A DNA stretch of 64,000 nt from Streptomyces sp. DG1A-41 (GTDB lineage: Bacteria; Actinomycetota; Actinomycetes; Streptomycetales; Streptomycetaceae), in contig NZ_CP146350.1 of NCBI RefSeq assembly GCF_037055355.1, forward strand, positions 7,525,001 through 7,589,000, given 5' to 3'. A program made the translations under genes and the position numbers. Under the pieces are notes generated by a model. That model was not told the DNA's origin. It ran no database searches and saw only the letters and a program-made list of their open reading frames with translations. Position 1 is the stretch's first letter, and every line of letters begins with the position of its first letter. Of the stretch, positions 43,185 to 52,992 are shown in pieces.

Positions 43185-44626
43185 TAGGGCTTGGTCATCT
43201 TCGCTCGCGGATGGCGTGTCTGCCTGCCCGTCGGTGTCGTTGGGCTGGTGTGACACCTGAGGAGATGACCGGGGTCCGGGAGGACCTGGAGGCGTTCGCG
43301 GCGGAGTTGTTCGACGGGTTTTTCCGCGCGGATCAACGGCGGTGGGGGCAGGCGTATGTGCGCGGTCTGCTGCTGGACGGGCGGCGCAAGTCGGTGGAGC
43401 CGATGGCGGCCCGTCTCGGTGAGGACGGGAACCGGCAGGCGCTGGCGCATTTCATCACCTCCAGCCCGTGGAATGCGGCCCATGTACGGGCCCGGCTGGC
43501 CTGGCGGATGCACGAGGCGATCAGCCCGGAAGCACTGATCATCGACGACACCGGCTTCCTGAAGGACGGGGACGCCTCGGCATGTGTGGCCCGGCAGTAC
43601 ACCGGCACCGCGGGCAAGGTCACCAACTGCCAGGTGGGCGTCTCCGTGCACCTGGCCTGCGACCGTGCCTCCGCCGCGGTCAACTGGCGGCTGTTCCTGC
43701 CCGCCTCCTGGGATCCCGCCTCGCCGCAGGCCGATGCGGTCAAGGTCGCCCGCCGCACCCGCTGCGGCATCCCGGCCCAGGCGGGACATGTGGAGAAGTG
43801 GCAGCTGGCCCTGGACATGATCGACGAGACCCGGTCATGGGGTGTCGATGCCCCGCTGGTGGTCGCGGACGCCGGCTACGGCGATGCCGCCGCCTTCCGC
43901 CTCGGGCTGGAGGAACGAGATCTGCCCTACGCGGTCGGCATCTCCGGCCGCCACACCGCCCATCCGGCCAGGGCCCGGCCCGTCCAACCGGCCTGTGCGG
44001 GCACCGGCCGGCCGCCCAAGATGCAGTACCCCGAGCCCGCGCAGACCGTGAAGGACCTGCTCATCGCGGCCGGGAAGGCGGCCGCACGGCCGGTGTCCTG
44101 GCGGGAGGGCTCCCGCCCGGGCAAGGGCCGCAGCGGCTTCAAGCGCATGTACTCGCGGTTCGTCGCCCTCAGGGTCCGCCCCGCCGGACGCGGCATCCGC
44201 AAGGCCACCGGCGGTCCGGAACTGCCCGAACGCTGGCTGCTGGCCGAGTGGCCGGCCGGTGAGAGCGAGCCGGTGCAGTTCTGGCTGTCGAACCTGCCCT
44301 CCGGGATGCCGCTGGCGACGCTGGTGCGGCTGGCCAAGCTCCGCTGGCGCATCGAGCACGACTACCGCGAGATGAAACAGGCCCTGGGACTGGCCCATTT
44401 CGAGGGCCGCACCTGGACCGGTTGGCACCACCACGTCACTCTTGTCTCTGCCGCCCATGCCTTCTGCACCCTGCAACGACTGGCCCGAGACCCAAAAGAT
44501 CCGGCGCGGGCCTGAGCCTCTACCAGGTCGTCCGTGAACTGCAGACACTCCTCGCCACCTGGACCGGCGCCTGCCCCACCTGCCACCGCGACATACCCAC
44601 ACCCATACGAACCTGACCAAGCCCTA
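43185..44626 (+). mobile_element. IS701-family insertion sequence with CTAG target duplication
   Basis: A 1442-bp element with imperfect terminal inverted repeats (TAGGGCTTGGTCA at the left, its complement TGACCAAGCCCTA at the right). CTAG at 43181-43184 and at 44627-44630 is the target duplication characteristic of the family. The right-hand CTAG spans the junction with the neighbouring IS630 element, so this element landed there second. Confidence 0.92.
43250..44515 (+). CDS. IS701-family DDE transposase, C-terminus frameshifted
   Basis: A 421-residue transposase from GTG 43250 (VTPEEMTG). DDE residues lie in IIDDTGFLKDG, VVADAGYGD and RWRIEHDYREMKQALGLAHF. The frame stops at 44515 after RDPKDPARA, but the normal C-terminal continuation (GAGLSLYQVVRELQTLL) lies in another frame from about 44508 to 44616. 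A one-base change has therefore removed about 34 residues. The core is intact, so partial activity cannot be excluded. Confidence 0.88.
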   Translation: MTPEEMTGVREDLEAFAAELFDGFFRADQRRWGQAYVRGLLLDGRRKSVEPMAARLGEDGNRQALAHFITSSPWNAAHVRARLAWRMHEAISPEALIIDDTGFLKDGDASACVARQYTGTAGKVTNCQVGVSVHLACDRASAAVNWRLFLPASWDPASPQADAVKVARRTRCGIPAQAGHVEKWQLALDMIDETRSWGVDAPLVVADAGYGDAAAFRLGLEERDLPYAVGISGRHTAHPARARPVQPACAGTGRPPKMQYPEPAQTVKDLLIAAGKAAARPVSWREGSRPGKGRSGFKRMYSRFVALRVRPAGRGIRKATGGPELPERWLLAEWPAGESEPVQFWLSNLPSGMPLATLVRLAKLRWRIEHDYREMKQALGLAHFEGRTWTGWHHHVTLVSAAHAFCTLQRLARDPKDPARA

Positions 44627-44654
44627 CTAGTGTGGTGCGCCCGAAATCTCGGGC

Positions 44655-45731
44655 TTAAGTTTCTTCCTGGTTTTTGTTGGCTGGCGGAGTGACTTTGGTG
44701 AGGTAGTCGGCGAGTGAGTTGAGGATCTCGTCGGCGGTCTTGGTCCAGGTGAAGGGCCGCGGATTCTCGTTCCAGGTGTCGATCCACGCGGTGATGTCGT
44801 CCTCCAGGGCCTTCACGGAGGTGTGGACGCCCCGACGGATGAGTTTGTCGGTCAACAGGCCGAACCACCGCTCGACCTGGTTCATCCAGGAGGAGCCGGT
44901 CGGAGTGAAGTGGACGTGGAACCGGGGGTGTTTGCTGAGCCACGTCCTGATCTCGGCGGTGTTGTGGGTGGCGTAGTTGTCACAGACCAGATGGACGTCG
45001 AGGCCGGCCGGTACCGCTTTGTCGATCGTGACCAGGAACTTCTTGAACTCGATCGCCCGGTGGCGGCGGTGCAGTGCCGATATGACGGTGCCGTCGGCGA
45101 TGTTGAAGGCGGCGAACAGGCTGGTGATGCCGTGCCGTAGGTAGTCGTGGGTGCGCCGCTCGGGCATGCCCGGCATCATCGGCAGCACCGGCTGCGAGCG
45201 GTCCAGCGCCTGAATCTGGCTCTTCTCGTCCACGCACAGAACCACCGCCTTCTCCGGCGGGTGGTGATACAGGCCGACGACGTCGACGACCTTCGCGACG
45301 AACTGCGGATCGGTGGAGAGCTTGAAGGCATCCTGCAGGTGCGGCTTGAGGTCGAACCGCTTCCAGATCCGCCCGATGGTGGACTTCGACAGCCCGGTGC
45401 GCTCGGCCATCGAAGTCCGCGACCAGTGCGTGTCCTTACCTGGCGTGGATTCCAGCGTCGCGATGACCACGTCCTCGACCTGGTCGAGCAGGATCGAGGG
45501 CGGCCTGCCGGGCCGCGGCTCGTCGACCAGCCCGTCCAGCCGCCGCTTGACGAACCGGGCCCGCCAGCGGCTCACCGACTGCTCGCGCACCCCGAGTTCG
45601 GCCGCCACCTGCTTGTTCGTCCCGCCCTCCGCGCACAGCAGCACGATTCTCGCGCGCAGAGCCAGGAACTGCGCGGTCTTGGCGCGCCTCGCCCAACGCG
45701 TCAGCTGAGCCCGTTCGTCATCACTGAGCAC
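44655..45731 (-). CDS. IS630 transposase, main frame
   Basis: A 358-residue DDE transposase. It has an HTH of the second repeat ([20 protein letters not shown]), then DDE residues in [32 protein letters not shown] and [17 protein letters not shown]. Family proteins usually carry an additional HTH unit at the N-terminus. Here that unit is in the other frame (45701-46000), so the full protein needs a frameshift near 45745-45760, programmed or mutational. Confidence 0.9.
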   Translation of the reverse strand: MLSDDERAQLTRWARRAKTAQFLALRARIVLLCAEGGTNKQVAAELGVREQSVSRWRARFVKRRLDGLVDEPRPGRPPSILLDQVEDVVIATLESTPGKDTHWSRTSMAERTGLSKSTIGRIWKRFDLKPHLQDAFKLSTDPQFVAKVVDVVGLYHHPPEKAVVLCVDEKSQIQALDRSQPVLPMMPGMPERRTHDYLRHGITSLFAAFNIADGTVISALHRRHRAIEFKKFLVTIDKAVPAGLDVHLVCDNYATHNTAEIRTWLSKHPRFHVHFTPTGSSWMNQVERWFGLLTDKLIRRGVHTSVKALEDDITAWIDTWNENPRPFTWTKTADEILNSLADYLTKVTPPANKNQEET

Positions 45732-46000
45732 CAGCTCCGACTTGCGCCGGCCGGCCGCGGCTCATCCGCAAGTCCGGCCATCCGCCGGGCAGCAAACCGC
45801 GACCGCCACTTCCTCACCGTGTCCGCGGTTACCTTGAACTCCGCCGCCACACGCGTATTCGGCTTCCCGTCCGCGCACGCCAAGACGATGCGTGCCCGCT
45901 CGACAAGACGGGGCGCCACCGCCCCGCCCGCCCAGCGCAGCAACTCGGCGCGCTCCTCATCGGACAGCACAACTTCGACGGCACGAGGACCCCGAGACAT
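45701..46000 (-). CDS. IS630 transposase, N-terminal HTH frame
   Basis: Encodes [20 protein letters not shown] and a first HTH ([20 protein letters not shown]) up to [11 protein letters not shown], then leaves the family sequence; the continuation [17 protein letters not shown] is in the frame of the main transposase. ATG 46000 is near the element end. Confidence 0.82.
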   Translation of the reverse strand: MSRGPRAVEVVLSDEERAELLRWAGGAVAPRLVERARIVLACADGKPNTRVAAEFKVTADTVRKWRSRFAARRMAGLADEPRPAGASRSWCSVMTNGLS

Positions 46001-46063
46001 GAAAACAGGCTACAGACTTAAGCCCGAGATTTCGGGCGCACCACACTAGCAGGCCACGCTGGG

Positions 46064-47439
46064 GACTGTAAATCGTTCGGTGTAACTCCCGATCAAGGAA
46101 GATGCACCGATGACGAGTGAGAACGTGACCGAGGCCGGGACTGTCGAGCCGTTGGAGCCGCAGCCGTCGAAGGCGGTGGACGACCGGCTGATCGACGAGC
46201 TGGTCTCCCGCGCCCAGGCCGAGGGCCTGCAGCTGACGGGTGAGGGCGGGCTGCTGCAGCAGCTGACGAAGCGGTTGCTGGAGTCCGCCCTGGAGGGCGA
46301 GATCACCGACCACCTCGGCTATGACAAGCACGACCCCGCCGGGAAGAACGGCGGCAACTCCCGCAACGGCACCCGCGCCAAGACCGTCGTGACCGACGTC
46401 GGCCCGGTCGAGATATCAGTGCCCCGCGACCGCGACGGATTCTTCGAGCCGAAGATCGCCAAGAAGCGGCAGAAGCGCCTGACCGGCGTGGACGAGATGG
46501 TCATCTCCCTGTCCGCGAAGGGCCTGACCACCGGTGAGGTCCAGGCCCACCTCGCGGAGGTCTATGGCGCCGATGTCTCCCGCCAGACGATCTCCACGAT
46601 CACCGACAAAGTCATGGACGGCATGGCCGAATGGCAGAACCGGCCCCTGGATGCTGTCTATCCGGTGGTGTTCATCGACGCGATCCACGTCAAGATCCGC
46701 GACGGCGCCGTCGCCAACCGGCCCATCTACGTGGCCCTGGCCGCCACCACCGAGGGCCGCCGGGACATCCTGGGCCTGTGGGCCGGCGACGGCGGTGAGT
46801 GCGCCAAGCAGTGGCTGCACATCCTCACCGAGATCAAGAACCGAGGCGTGAACGACGTCCTCATGCTCGTCTGCGACGGGCTCAAGGGCCTGCCCGACGC
46901 CGTCGAGACCGTCTGGCCCCGCACGGTGGTGCAGACCTGCGTGGTCCACCTGCTGCGGAACTCCTTCCGCTCCGCCGCCCGTCAGGACTGGGACAAGATC
47001 GCCAAGCTCCTCAAGCCCGTCTACACCGCGGCGACCGAGGACGCGGCCCTCGAACGCTTCGCGGAGTTCGCCGACGCCTGGGGGAAGAAGTATCCGGCGA
47101 TCGTGAAGCTGTGGGAGAACGCCTGGGAGGAGTTCACTCCGTTCCTGCGGTTCGACGCTGAGGTCCGGCGGATCGTCTGCACCACGAACGCGATCGAGTC
47201 CGTGAATGCGCGGATCCGGCGGGCGGTCAAGGCCCGTGGACACTTTCCGAACGAGCAGGCCGCCCTGAAGTGCGTCTACATGGCGATCATGTAGCTCGAT
47301 CCCACCGGCCGGGGTCAGGCCCGCTGGACCATGCGCTGGAAGACCGCGCTGAACGCCTTCGACATCACCTTCGACGGCCGCCTCTCCGCAGCCCGTCAGT
47401 AACCCCCACCACCCCAGTTACACCGCTCGATTGACAGAT
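46064..47439 (+). mobile_element. IS256-family insertion sequence
   Basis: Imperfect inverted repeats of about 24 bp (both containing AATCG and CGGTGTAACT) bound the transposase gene. No clear target duplication was seen. The left end is about 16 bp from the IS630 target site. Confidence 0.82.
46110..47401 (+). pseudogene. IS256-family mutator transposase with amber stop
   Basis: A mutator-type transposase: RNGTRAKTVVTDVGPVEISV, VVFIDAIHVKIRDG (first Asp), MLVCDGLKGLPDAVETVWP (second Asp), TTNAIESVNARIRRAVKARG (catalytic Glu). A TAG at 47292-47294 ends it after VYMAIM, yet the frame continues through TGRGQARWTMRWKTALNAF to the natural stop at 47399-47401. The nonsense codon removes about 35 C-terminal residues that are conserved in the family. 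Confidence 0.85.
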
Positions 47440-47806
47440 TCGGTGCCTGAAGACGCGCGAACAGCGCATCGCAGGGCTCCTGAGCGCCTACGACCAGCCG
47501 CCCGAGCGTGATGAACCGGACGAGGAGTAGCTCTCCTGGCGGAGGCATTCCAGCGAATCCTTGCCGCAGTGTCCGACGCTGCCGTGTGGTGCTGTTTCGC
47601 CCAGTCAGCGCCACACGCTTCGTGGTTCGTGGGCCCGTGCTGGACAGTCCGCTCGCGCGCCGCGCACGTAGGCATCCTTCTCCTGGAGGGCGTAGCCGCA
47701 GTTGAAGATATCCGCAGTGTCGCGCTGATCCCCGACGCTGAGGCACACGGAGCCTCGGGGGCGGAGCCTGTACGGGCCCAATCGTCTTGGGTGGGCGGAC
47801 CGGCGG
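47440..47806. other. Remnant region between IS256 and levanase
   Basis: At about 47449-47530 the plus strand reads CLKTREQRIAGLLSAYDQ and PPERDEPDEE before a TAG, resembling the C-terminus of an interrupted gene of unknown family. The rest shows no supported gene. Confidence 0.4.
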
Positions 47807-50800
47807 TCACAGCTCCTTTGCGTAGGTGTCCTGGTACGCCGCCCTCCCTCCGAACACATTCAGGCCGATGTGTCCGCTCGTGTACGTCGTGTCCGTCACG
47901 TCGATGATCCGCTCGCCGTTGAGGAACACCTGGATGCGGTCGCCCTCGGTGAGGATGCGGACCGGATACGTTGTGCCGCGGCGGACCAGGGCCGGGACGC
48001 GGGCGAGGGCGGCGGCGTCGTCGAAGTAGCCGTCGGCCTTGGCGACCAGGCGGATCGCGCGCAGGTCGGGGTCGATGTTGAGGCAGTAGGCGTCTGTGCC
48101 GTCGGAGGAGGCGCGCCAGAGGAGGGAGAGGGCGCCGCCCGTGTCCGGGTCGGGGCCGCCGAGCCGGACCAGGGTGGTGAGGTCCACGTCCGTCGCCGTG
48201 CGGGCCGAGATCGCGTTGGAGTCCTTGTCGAAACTTCCGGCGCGGCCCGCGCTGTCCGTCGACCAGCGGCCGGCGGGGTGATCGTCAACTTGCCGAGGTC
48301 CGAGCGGAATTCACCGCCGGTCGGGGCGGCCACCAGCGGCTTCATTCGATCCACCAAGCGGAAGGTGCTGTCCAGTCTGTGCACCTTGAGCGACTCGATG
48401 TGTGCGGTGCCGCCCTTGGCGTAGAAGGCCATGCCGTCGGCGTCCGGCGTGGGGAAGATCAGGCTGGTCACTGCGGCCTGTCCGTCCGCGCCGAATGCCT
48501 CGACCGAGGACGAGTCGACGTACACGCGTAGGGTCACGCGGCCGTCGGTCGTCTTCATCGGCGCGGTCGTGCGACCCGCGAAGTACTGCGTGAAGTCGCT
48601 CAGGCCCGACGCCGAGCGATCCACGAACAGCTCCTGCGCCTCGGCGTCGTATCCGACTGTCGTGTACTGGTCGTCGTCGGTCCGGAGACGGAAGCCGATT
48701 TCCGTGGCGGTGCCGAGGGTGATCTCGGCCTCGATCTCGTAGGCGATGCCCCGGACTCCCGCGAGCGGGTTCGCGGAGCCGGGGCCCACGGCGAAGTCCT
48801 TGCGGGTCGTGGTGGACGTGCGCAGCGTTACCAGCTCCGGGACCGGACGCTGCGCCAGGCGTACGCCGTCGGCGGTGTCCGTGAGGGTCAGTTCGCGGGG
48901 GGTGCTCAGCTGGCCGTTCCAGCCGCCGGTCGGAGCGCTGAAGGGGTAGTCCCAGTTGCTCATCCAGCCGAGCCAGACTCGGCGGTCGTCGAGCAGGCCA
49001 TAGAAGGACATGGCGGCGTAGTAGTCACGGCCAGAGTCCGCGCGCAGGACCGTGCCGGCCTTCTGGTCGGGAGTGAAACCGGTGCCGTTCCACTCACCCG
49101 TGAAGTACTGGGCGGCCGAGCCGTTCGTGGCGCGTACGGCGCCCGTGCTCAGGGTCAGGACCCACTTCAGCTTGTCCTTGTCGCCGTCGACCGGTAGCGG
49201 GAAGAAGTCAGGGCACTCCCAGACGCCGGGCGTGACCCAGTCGCCGTAGCCGAAGGAGCTGACCTGGGTCCAGGTGAGGAGGTCGGTGGAGGTGAAGAAG
49301 CGGATGTGGTCGCCGCCGGAGACGACCATCAGCCACTGGTCGTGGGCCTCGTCGCGGATGACCTTCGGGTCGCGGAAGGTCCAGCCGGCGTCGGGGCCTC
49401 CCGGGTTCTGCACGGCCGGGGTCGAGCCGCCGTGCCACTGCCACGAGCGGCCCTTGTCCTTGCTGTAGGCGATGCGCACGCTGGCGTTTCCGCCCGGCTT
49501 GTCCGGGTGGTAGCTGGTGTAGTACGCGATCAGGCCCGAGCCGCCGTCGAAGAGGCCGGAGGTGTCGTCCGCGTCGACAACCGCCGAGCCCGACCAGCAG
49601 TTGCCGTACTCGTTCCAGGGCAGGGCGATCGGCAGGGCCTGCCAGTGGACGAGGTCGGTGCTGACCGCGTGCGCCCAGCGGCCCTGGTCCTGGTGGAAGA
49701 GGTGGTATTCGCCGTCGTAGTGGACCAGGCCGTTGGGGTCGCTGGTGGAGCCGGTGAGCTGGGAGTAGTGGTACGTGGGGCGGTACGGCTCGGTGAAGTA
49801 GTCGGCGGTGCTGCGGACCTCGACGTTCTGGAAGTACGACGTCCCGTGCGCGGCCGCGGTGCCGAAGGCAGCGCCCTTGGTGTGGGACACGCGGGTTTTC
49901 AGCGCCCGTACGCCGTCCACGTACACCTCGATGGTTGTGCCCGTCGCGCGGGCCTCGACGCGGTACGTGCCGCCTGACGCGATGGGTCGGACCGGGCCGG
50001 AGGCGGAGGCGAGGCGGGTGCCGGAGGAGCGGTCCAGCAGGACGACGGCGTTGCGGCCGGCTTCCAGGCGGGCTTCGTAGCCGCCGGAGCCGTTCGCGGA
50101 CGCGTGCAGGACGAGGCCGGCCGAGGAGGAGCGGTCGCCGGGTGTGATGTCGGCCCTCGCCACCAGGTCGCCGTCGGTGAAGGGGGCCGTGCGCAGGCCG
50201 TTCTCGCCGCGGATGCCGCGCAGGTCGGGGGTCCAGGTGCCGGAGCGGTCCGTCCAGCCCTGAACGCCGGTGGCAAGGTCGGCAGCGGCGATGTCTTCGA
50301 AGGACACCTCGCCAGCCGATGCCGTGACGGCGAGTCGGCCGTTCGTGTGGGTGGAGTCCTGGGCGGTGATGACCGGCGTGTAGCCGTCGGGGGAGAGGAA
50401 GTTGGTCTGCCAGTGCACGCGCAGCTCGTCGTGTTCCGCTTCGACGCGCAGGCGGTAGACCGTGTCAGCCTTGATGGTGGTCGCGTAGGTGCCGAGGGTG
50501 ACGTCGCCGTCGATGCGATAGAGCCGCAGCCTGCCCTGTTCCGGGTCGACTTGGACGCCGTAGCCACGCGTGGCCTTGGCGTCGGTACGTACGAGCAATG
50601 CGGCGATGGCGGATGCGTCGTGCAGGAGCAGGTCGGCCTGGAGCGCGGTGTCGTACGTCTTGGTCGTGGTGACCGCGCGGGCGGTGGCTCCCTCGGTTGG
50701 GGCCGCGCGCCAGCCCAGCGGACTCGCCGTCCAGGTGCCGCCGCTCGTGGTCCAGCCGGTGAGGTTGGTGGTGACCGAGGAGAGGGAGGGCGCGCCGAAG

Positions 50801-51378
50801 GTGACCGTGCCGCCCTGGGCGAGCAGGCCCACCGAGCCGGTGTCGTGGCGGTGGTCCTCGGTGTGCAGGAGCCGCTTGCCGTCGACATGCACCGTCAGCT
50901 CGGGTCCGTCGACTGCCACTTCGAGTTCATAGGGCTTTCCGGCCTGCGCGCCCGGAAGTGGAGCGGTGGCGAGTGTGTGGCCGCTGGCCAGGTCGTAGAG
51001 CCGTATGCGGGCGCGGCCCGGGTCGAGGGCGGCCGCGTATCCGGCCGAGCCGTCCAGGGCCGCCCGGAACACCAACGCGCCCACCGAAGCGACGGATTGG
51101 GGTGTGACGCGGGCCGCGTACCTGCCCTTGGTCGCGAGTTGCTGCTCGGACAGGGCGAGGGCGGGCCCGCGACGGCCGGCGGTCGCCTTCTGGCCGCCGT
51201 CCAAGGTGCGGGTCCAGGTGCCGGTGACGGGGATGGGGTCGGGAATCGGGGTGGCGGAGGGGGTCGCTCCGGCGGCGCTCGGGGTGGCGGCCTGTGCTGC
51301 GGGGAGGATGCCTCCGAGAGGCAGCAGGGTGGCGGCGGTTCCTCCGGCGAGTAGGAGGGTACGGCGGGACACGCTCAT
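47807..51378 (-). CDS. Secreted GH32 levanase-like protein, C-terminal domain out of frame
   Basis: An exported beta-fructan hydrolase. A Tat-type signal (SRRTLLLAGGTAATLLPLGG, cleavage after AQA) is followed by three concanavalin/CBM66-like domains (about 40-210, 215-390, 395-525). The five-bladed GH32 domain has nucleophile Asp about 547 in SDPNG, FRDPKV with Asp about 670, and ECPDFF with acid/base Glu about 721. A beta-sandwich follows. At about 48255-48275 an extra base shifts the frame. The expected C-terminal lectin-like domain (DVDLTTLVRLGG... to AYQDTYAKEL) continues in another frame to 47807, while the original frame runs on to 47896 as Arg/Pro-rich sequence. The catalytic part is intact. 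Confidence 0.85.
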
Positions 51379-51408
51379 GGCAGCTCCTGAGGAGAACAGG
51401 GGAGGGTG

Positions 51409-51449
51409 GGCCACGGCCCGGGGGGACGTCCACCCCGCGGGCCGTGGCC
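51409..51449. terminator. Hairpin between the two GH32 genes
   Basis: A 12-bp perfect stem GGCCACGGCCCG/CGGGCCGTGGCC, extendable inside. It lies 13 bp past the fructosidase stop and 30 bp before the levanase start, so it may end the importer operon or attenuate levanase transcription. Confidence 0.65.
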
Positions 51450-51462
51450 GTGTGTAAGACCG

Positions 51463-52992
51463 TCACGGCCACAGCGGCCGGGGTCCGTCGCTGAAGACCG
51501 ACGCCATCTGCCAGGCGTCGAGCCGCTCCAGGGCCACGTCGCCGTCGGCACCGACACCGACGCCGACGGCCTCGTCCGGGCGGGTGGGGTAGATGCGGGC
51601 GGTCAGGGCACGCCCGTTGGCGAAGATCTCCAGTGCGGAGTGGTCGACAAGGACGCGCAGGTCGACACGCCCGTCGGGGTCCAACGGCAGCTCGCCGTAA
51701 CGGGGTTCGGTGTCGACCGTCGGGTCGAGGCTGCTGGTCTCGCGGTGCAGGCGGAGCATGCCCGCTCCGTCGTGCGACCGGCTCACCTCCACGACCGTGC
51801 GTTCCGCTCCGTCCGGTGTCTCACGGACCACGAGCCGGGCGGTCGCTCCGGGAGCGAGACGCAGGGTCGTCTCGATGTCCAGCTGGTCCCCGCGCACGGC
51901 GGGCAGCCGGGTGTACGAGTCGGCCAGCCGGCCCGGAGCCACCTCTACGCGCTCCCCCCGCAGCTCGGTCAGCTCCGGCACCGGGGCCTGATGCAGGCCA
52001 CCGTCTGCGCCGAGCGTGACGACCCTCGGCAGGGACATCACACCGCACCAGCCGGCTTGCGCGTTCGCCTCGTCCGTCCGGCCCTCCTGGAGCCAGCCGA
52101 ACATGATGCGGCGGCCGTGTTCGTCGCGAGTGGACTGGGGGGCGTAGAAGTAGCGGCCGCCGTGGTCGAGGCGGTGGAGGGCGGTCGGGGTGAAGGTGTC
52201 GCCCTGGTAGCGGCCGGTCCAGTACAGGGGGTGGTGGGTGGTGCCCTCGTCCCAGGCGGAGAAGACCAGGACGTCGGTGCTGCCGGCCTCCTCGTCCTCG
52301 CCGAGCCGGAAGAGGTCGACGCACTCCCACATGGTGCCCGTCCAGTCGAGTGCGCCCTGGTTCTGCGAGGCGTCGCCGGTCAGCAGGGGGCCGACGTAGC
52401 GCCAGCTGCGCAGGTCGTCGGATTCGTACAGGAAGGCAGTTCCGCCGGCACCCCGGATTCCCGAGCCCACCAGCTGGCGCCACAGCTCGCCCTCCCGCCA
52501 CACGCAGTGGTCGCGGAAGGCCGTGATGTCGATGCCCTCCGGCGGGGCGGCGATGACCGGGTTGGCCGGGTCCTTGGTCCAGTACCTCAGATCCGCCGAT
52601 CCTCTGGCCACGCACGGGAGTTCATGCTCGCCGTGCCTGCCCGAGTAGACGAGCGTGGGCACACCGCCGTCGTCGACTAGGACTCCGGACCAGCAGCCGT
52701 CGCGGTCGGGGCCGGTGGTGCCGGGGACGAGCGCGACTGGTTCGTCGGTCCAGTGGACGAGGTCGGTGCTGGTGGCGTGGCCCCAGTGGATGCGGTGGTG
52801 GGCGGCAGCGAGCGGGTTGTACTGGTAGAAGAGGTGGTAGACGCCGTTCCAGTGGCTCAGCCCGTTGGGGTCGTTGAGCCAGCCACCGGGCGAGGTGAAG
52901 TGGAAGCGGGGGCGGAGGGGGTCGCGCAGGGCGCGTTCGGCCAGCCCCTCGGCGGTGGGAGCGCCGGAGGGGAAGGTGAGGTCGTGGGTCAT
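51463..52992 (-). CDS. Cytoplasmic GH32 beta-fructosidase
   Basis: A 509-residue enzyme without a signal peptide, hydrolysing imported fructo-oligosaccharides or sucrose. GH32 motifs: GGWLNDPNG with nucleophile Asp41, FRDHCVW in place of the more common FRDP, and MWECVDLF with the acid/base Glu. A C-terminal beta-sandwich (about 340-509) includes VLVDHSALEIFANG. ATG 52992 overlaps the stop of the ABC ATPase gene (ATGA), so uptake and cleavage are translationally linked. The RDH variant may affect substrate preference; this is inference. Confidence 0.92.
   Translation of the reverse strand: MTHDLTFPSGAPTAEGLAERALRDPLRPRFHFTSPGGWLNDPNGLSHWNGVYHLFYQYNPLAAAHHRIHWGHATSTDLVHWTDEPVALVPGTTGPDRDGCWSGVLVDDGGVPTLVYSGRHGEHELPCVARGSADLRYWTKDPANPVIAAPPEGIDITAFRDHCVWREGELWRQLVGSGIRGAGGTAFLYESDDLRSWRYVGPLLTGDASQNQGALDWTGTMWECVDLFRLGEDEEAGSTDVLVFSAWDEGTTHHPLYWTGRYQGDTFTPTALHRLDHGGRYFYAPQSTRDEHGRRIMFGWLQEGRTDEANAQAGWCGVMSLPRVVTLGADGGLHQAPVPELTELRGERVEVAPGRLADSYTRLPAVRGDQLDIETTLRLAPGATARLVVRETPDGAERTVVEVSRSHDGAGMLRLHRETSSLDPTVDTEPRYGELPLDPDGRVDLRVLVDHSALEIFANGRALTARIYPTRPDEAVGVGVGADGDVALERLDAWQMASVFSDGPRPLWP

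Larger units (their letters stand above)
44630..46046 (-). mobile_element. IS630-family insertion sequence at a TA target
   Basis: A 1417-bp element bounded by perfect inverted repeats of about 30 bp (outer end GTGTGGTGCGCCCGAAATC), with TA flanking each side (44628-44629 and 46047-46048), as expected for the family. It holds two overlapping transposase frames on the minus strand. Confidence 0.92.

Noticed and set aside
47896..48260. Continuation of the levanase in its original frame to 47896
   Set aside because: It becomes Arg/Pro/Ser-rich sequence without similarity, while the conserved C-terminal domain is in the neighbouring frame.
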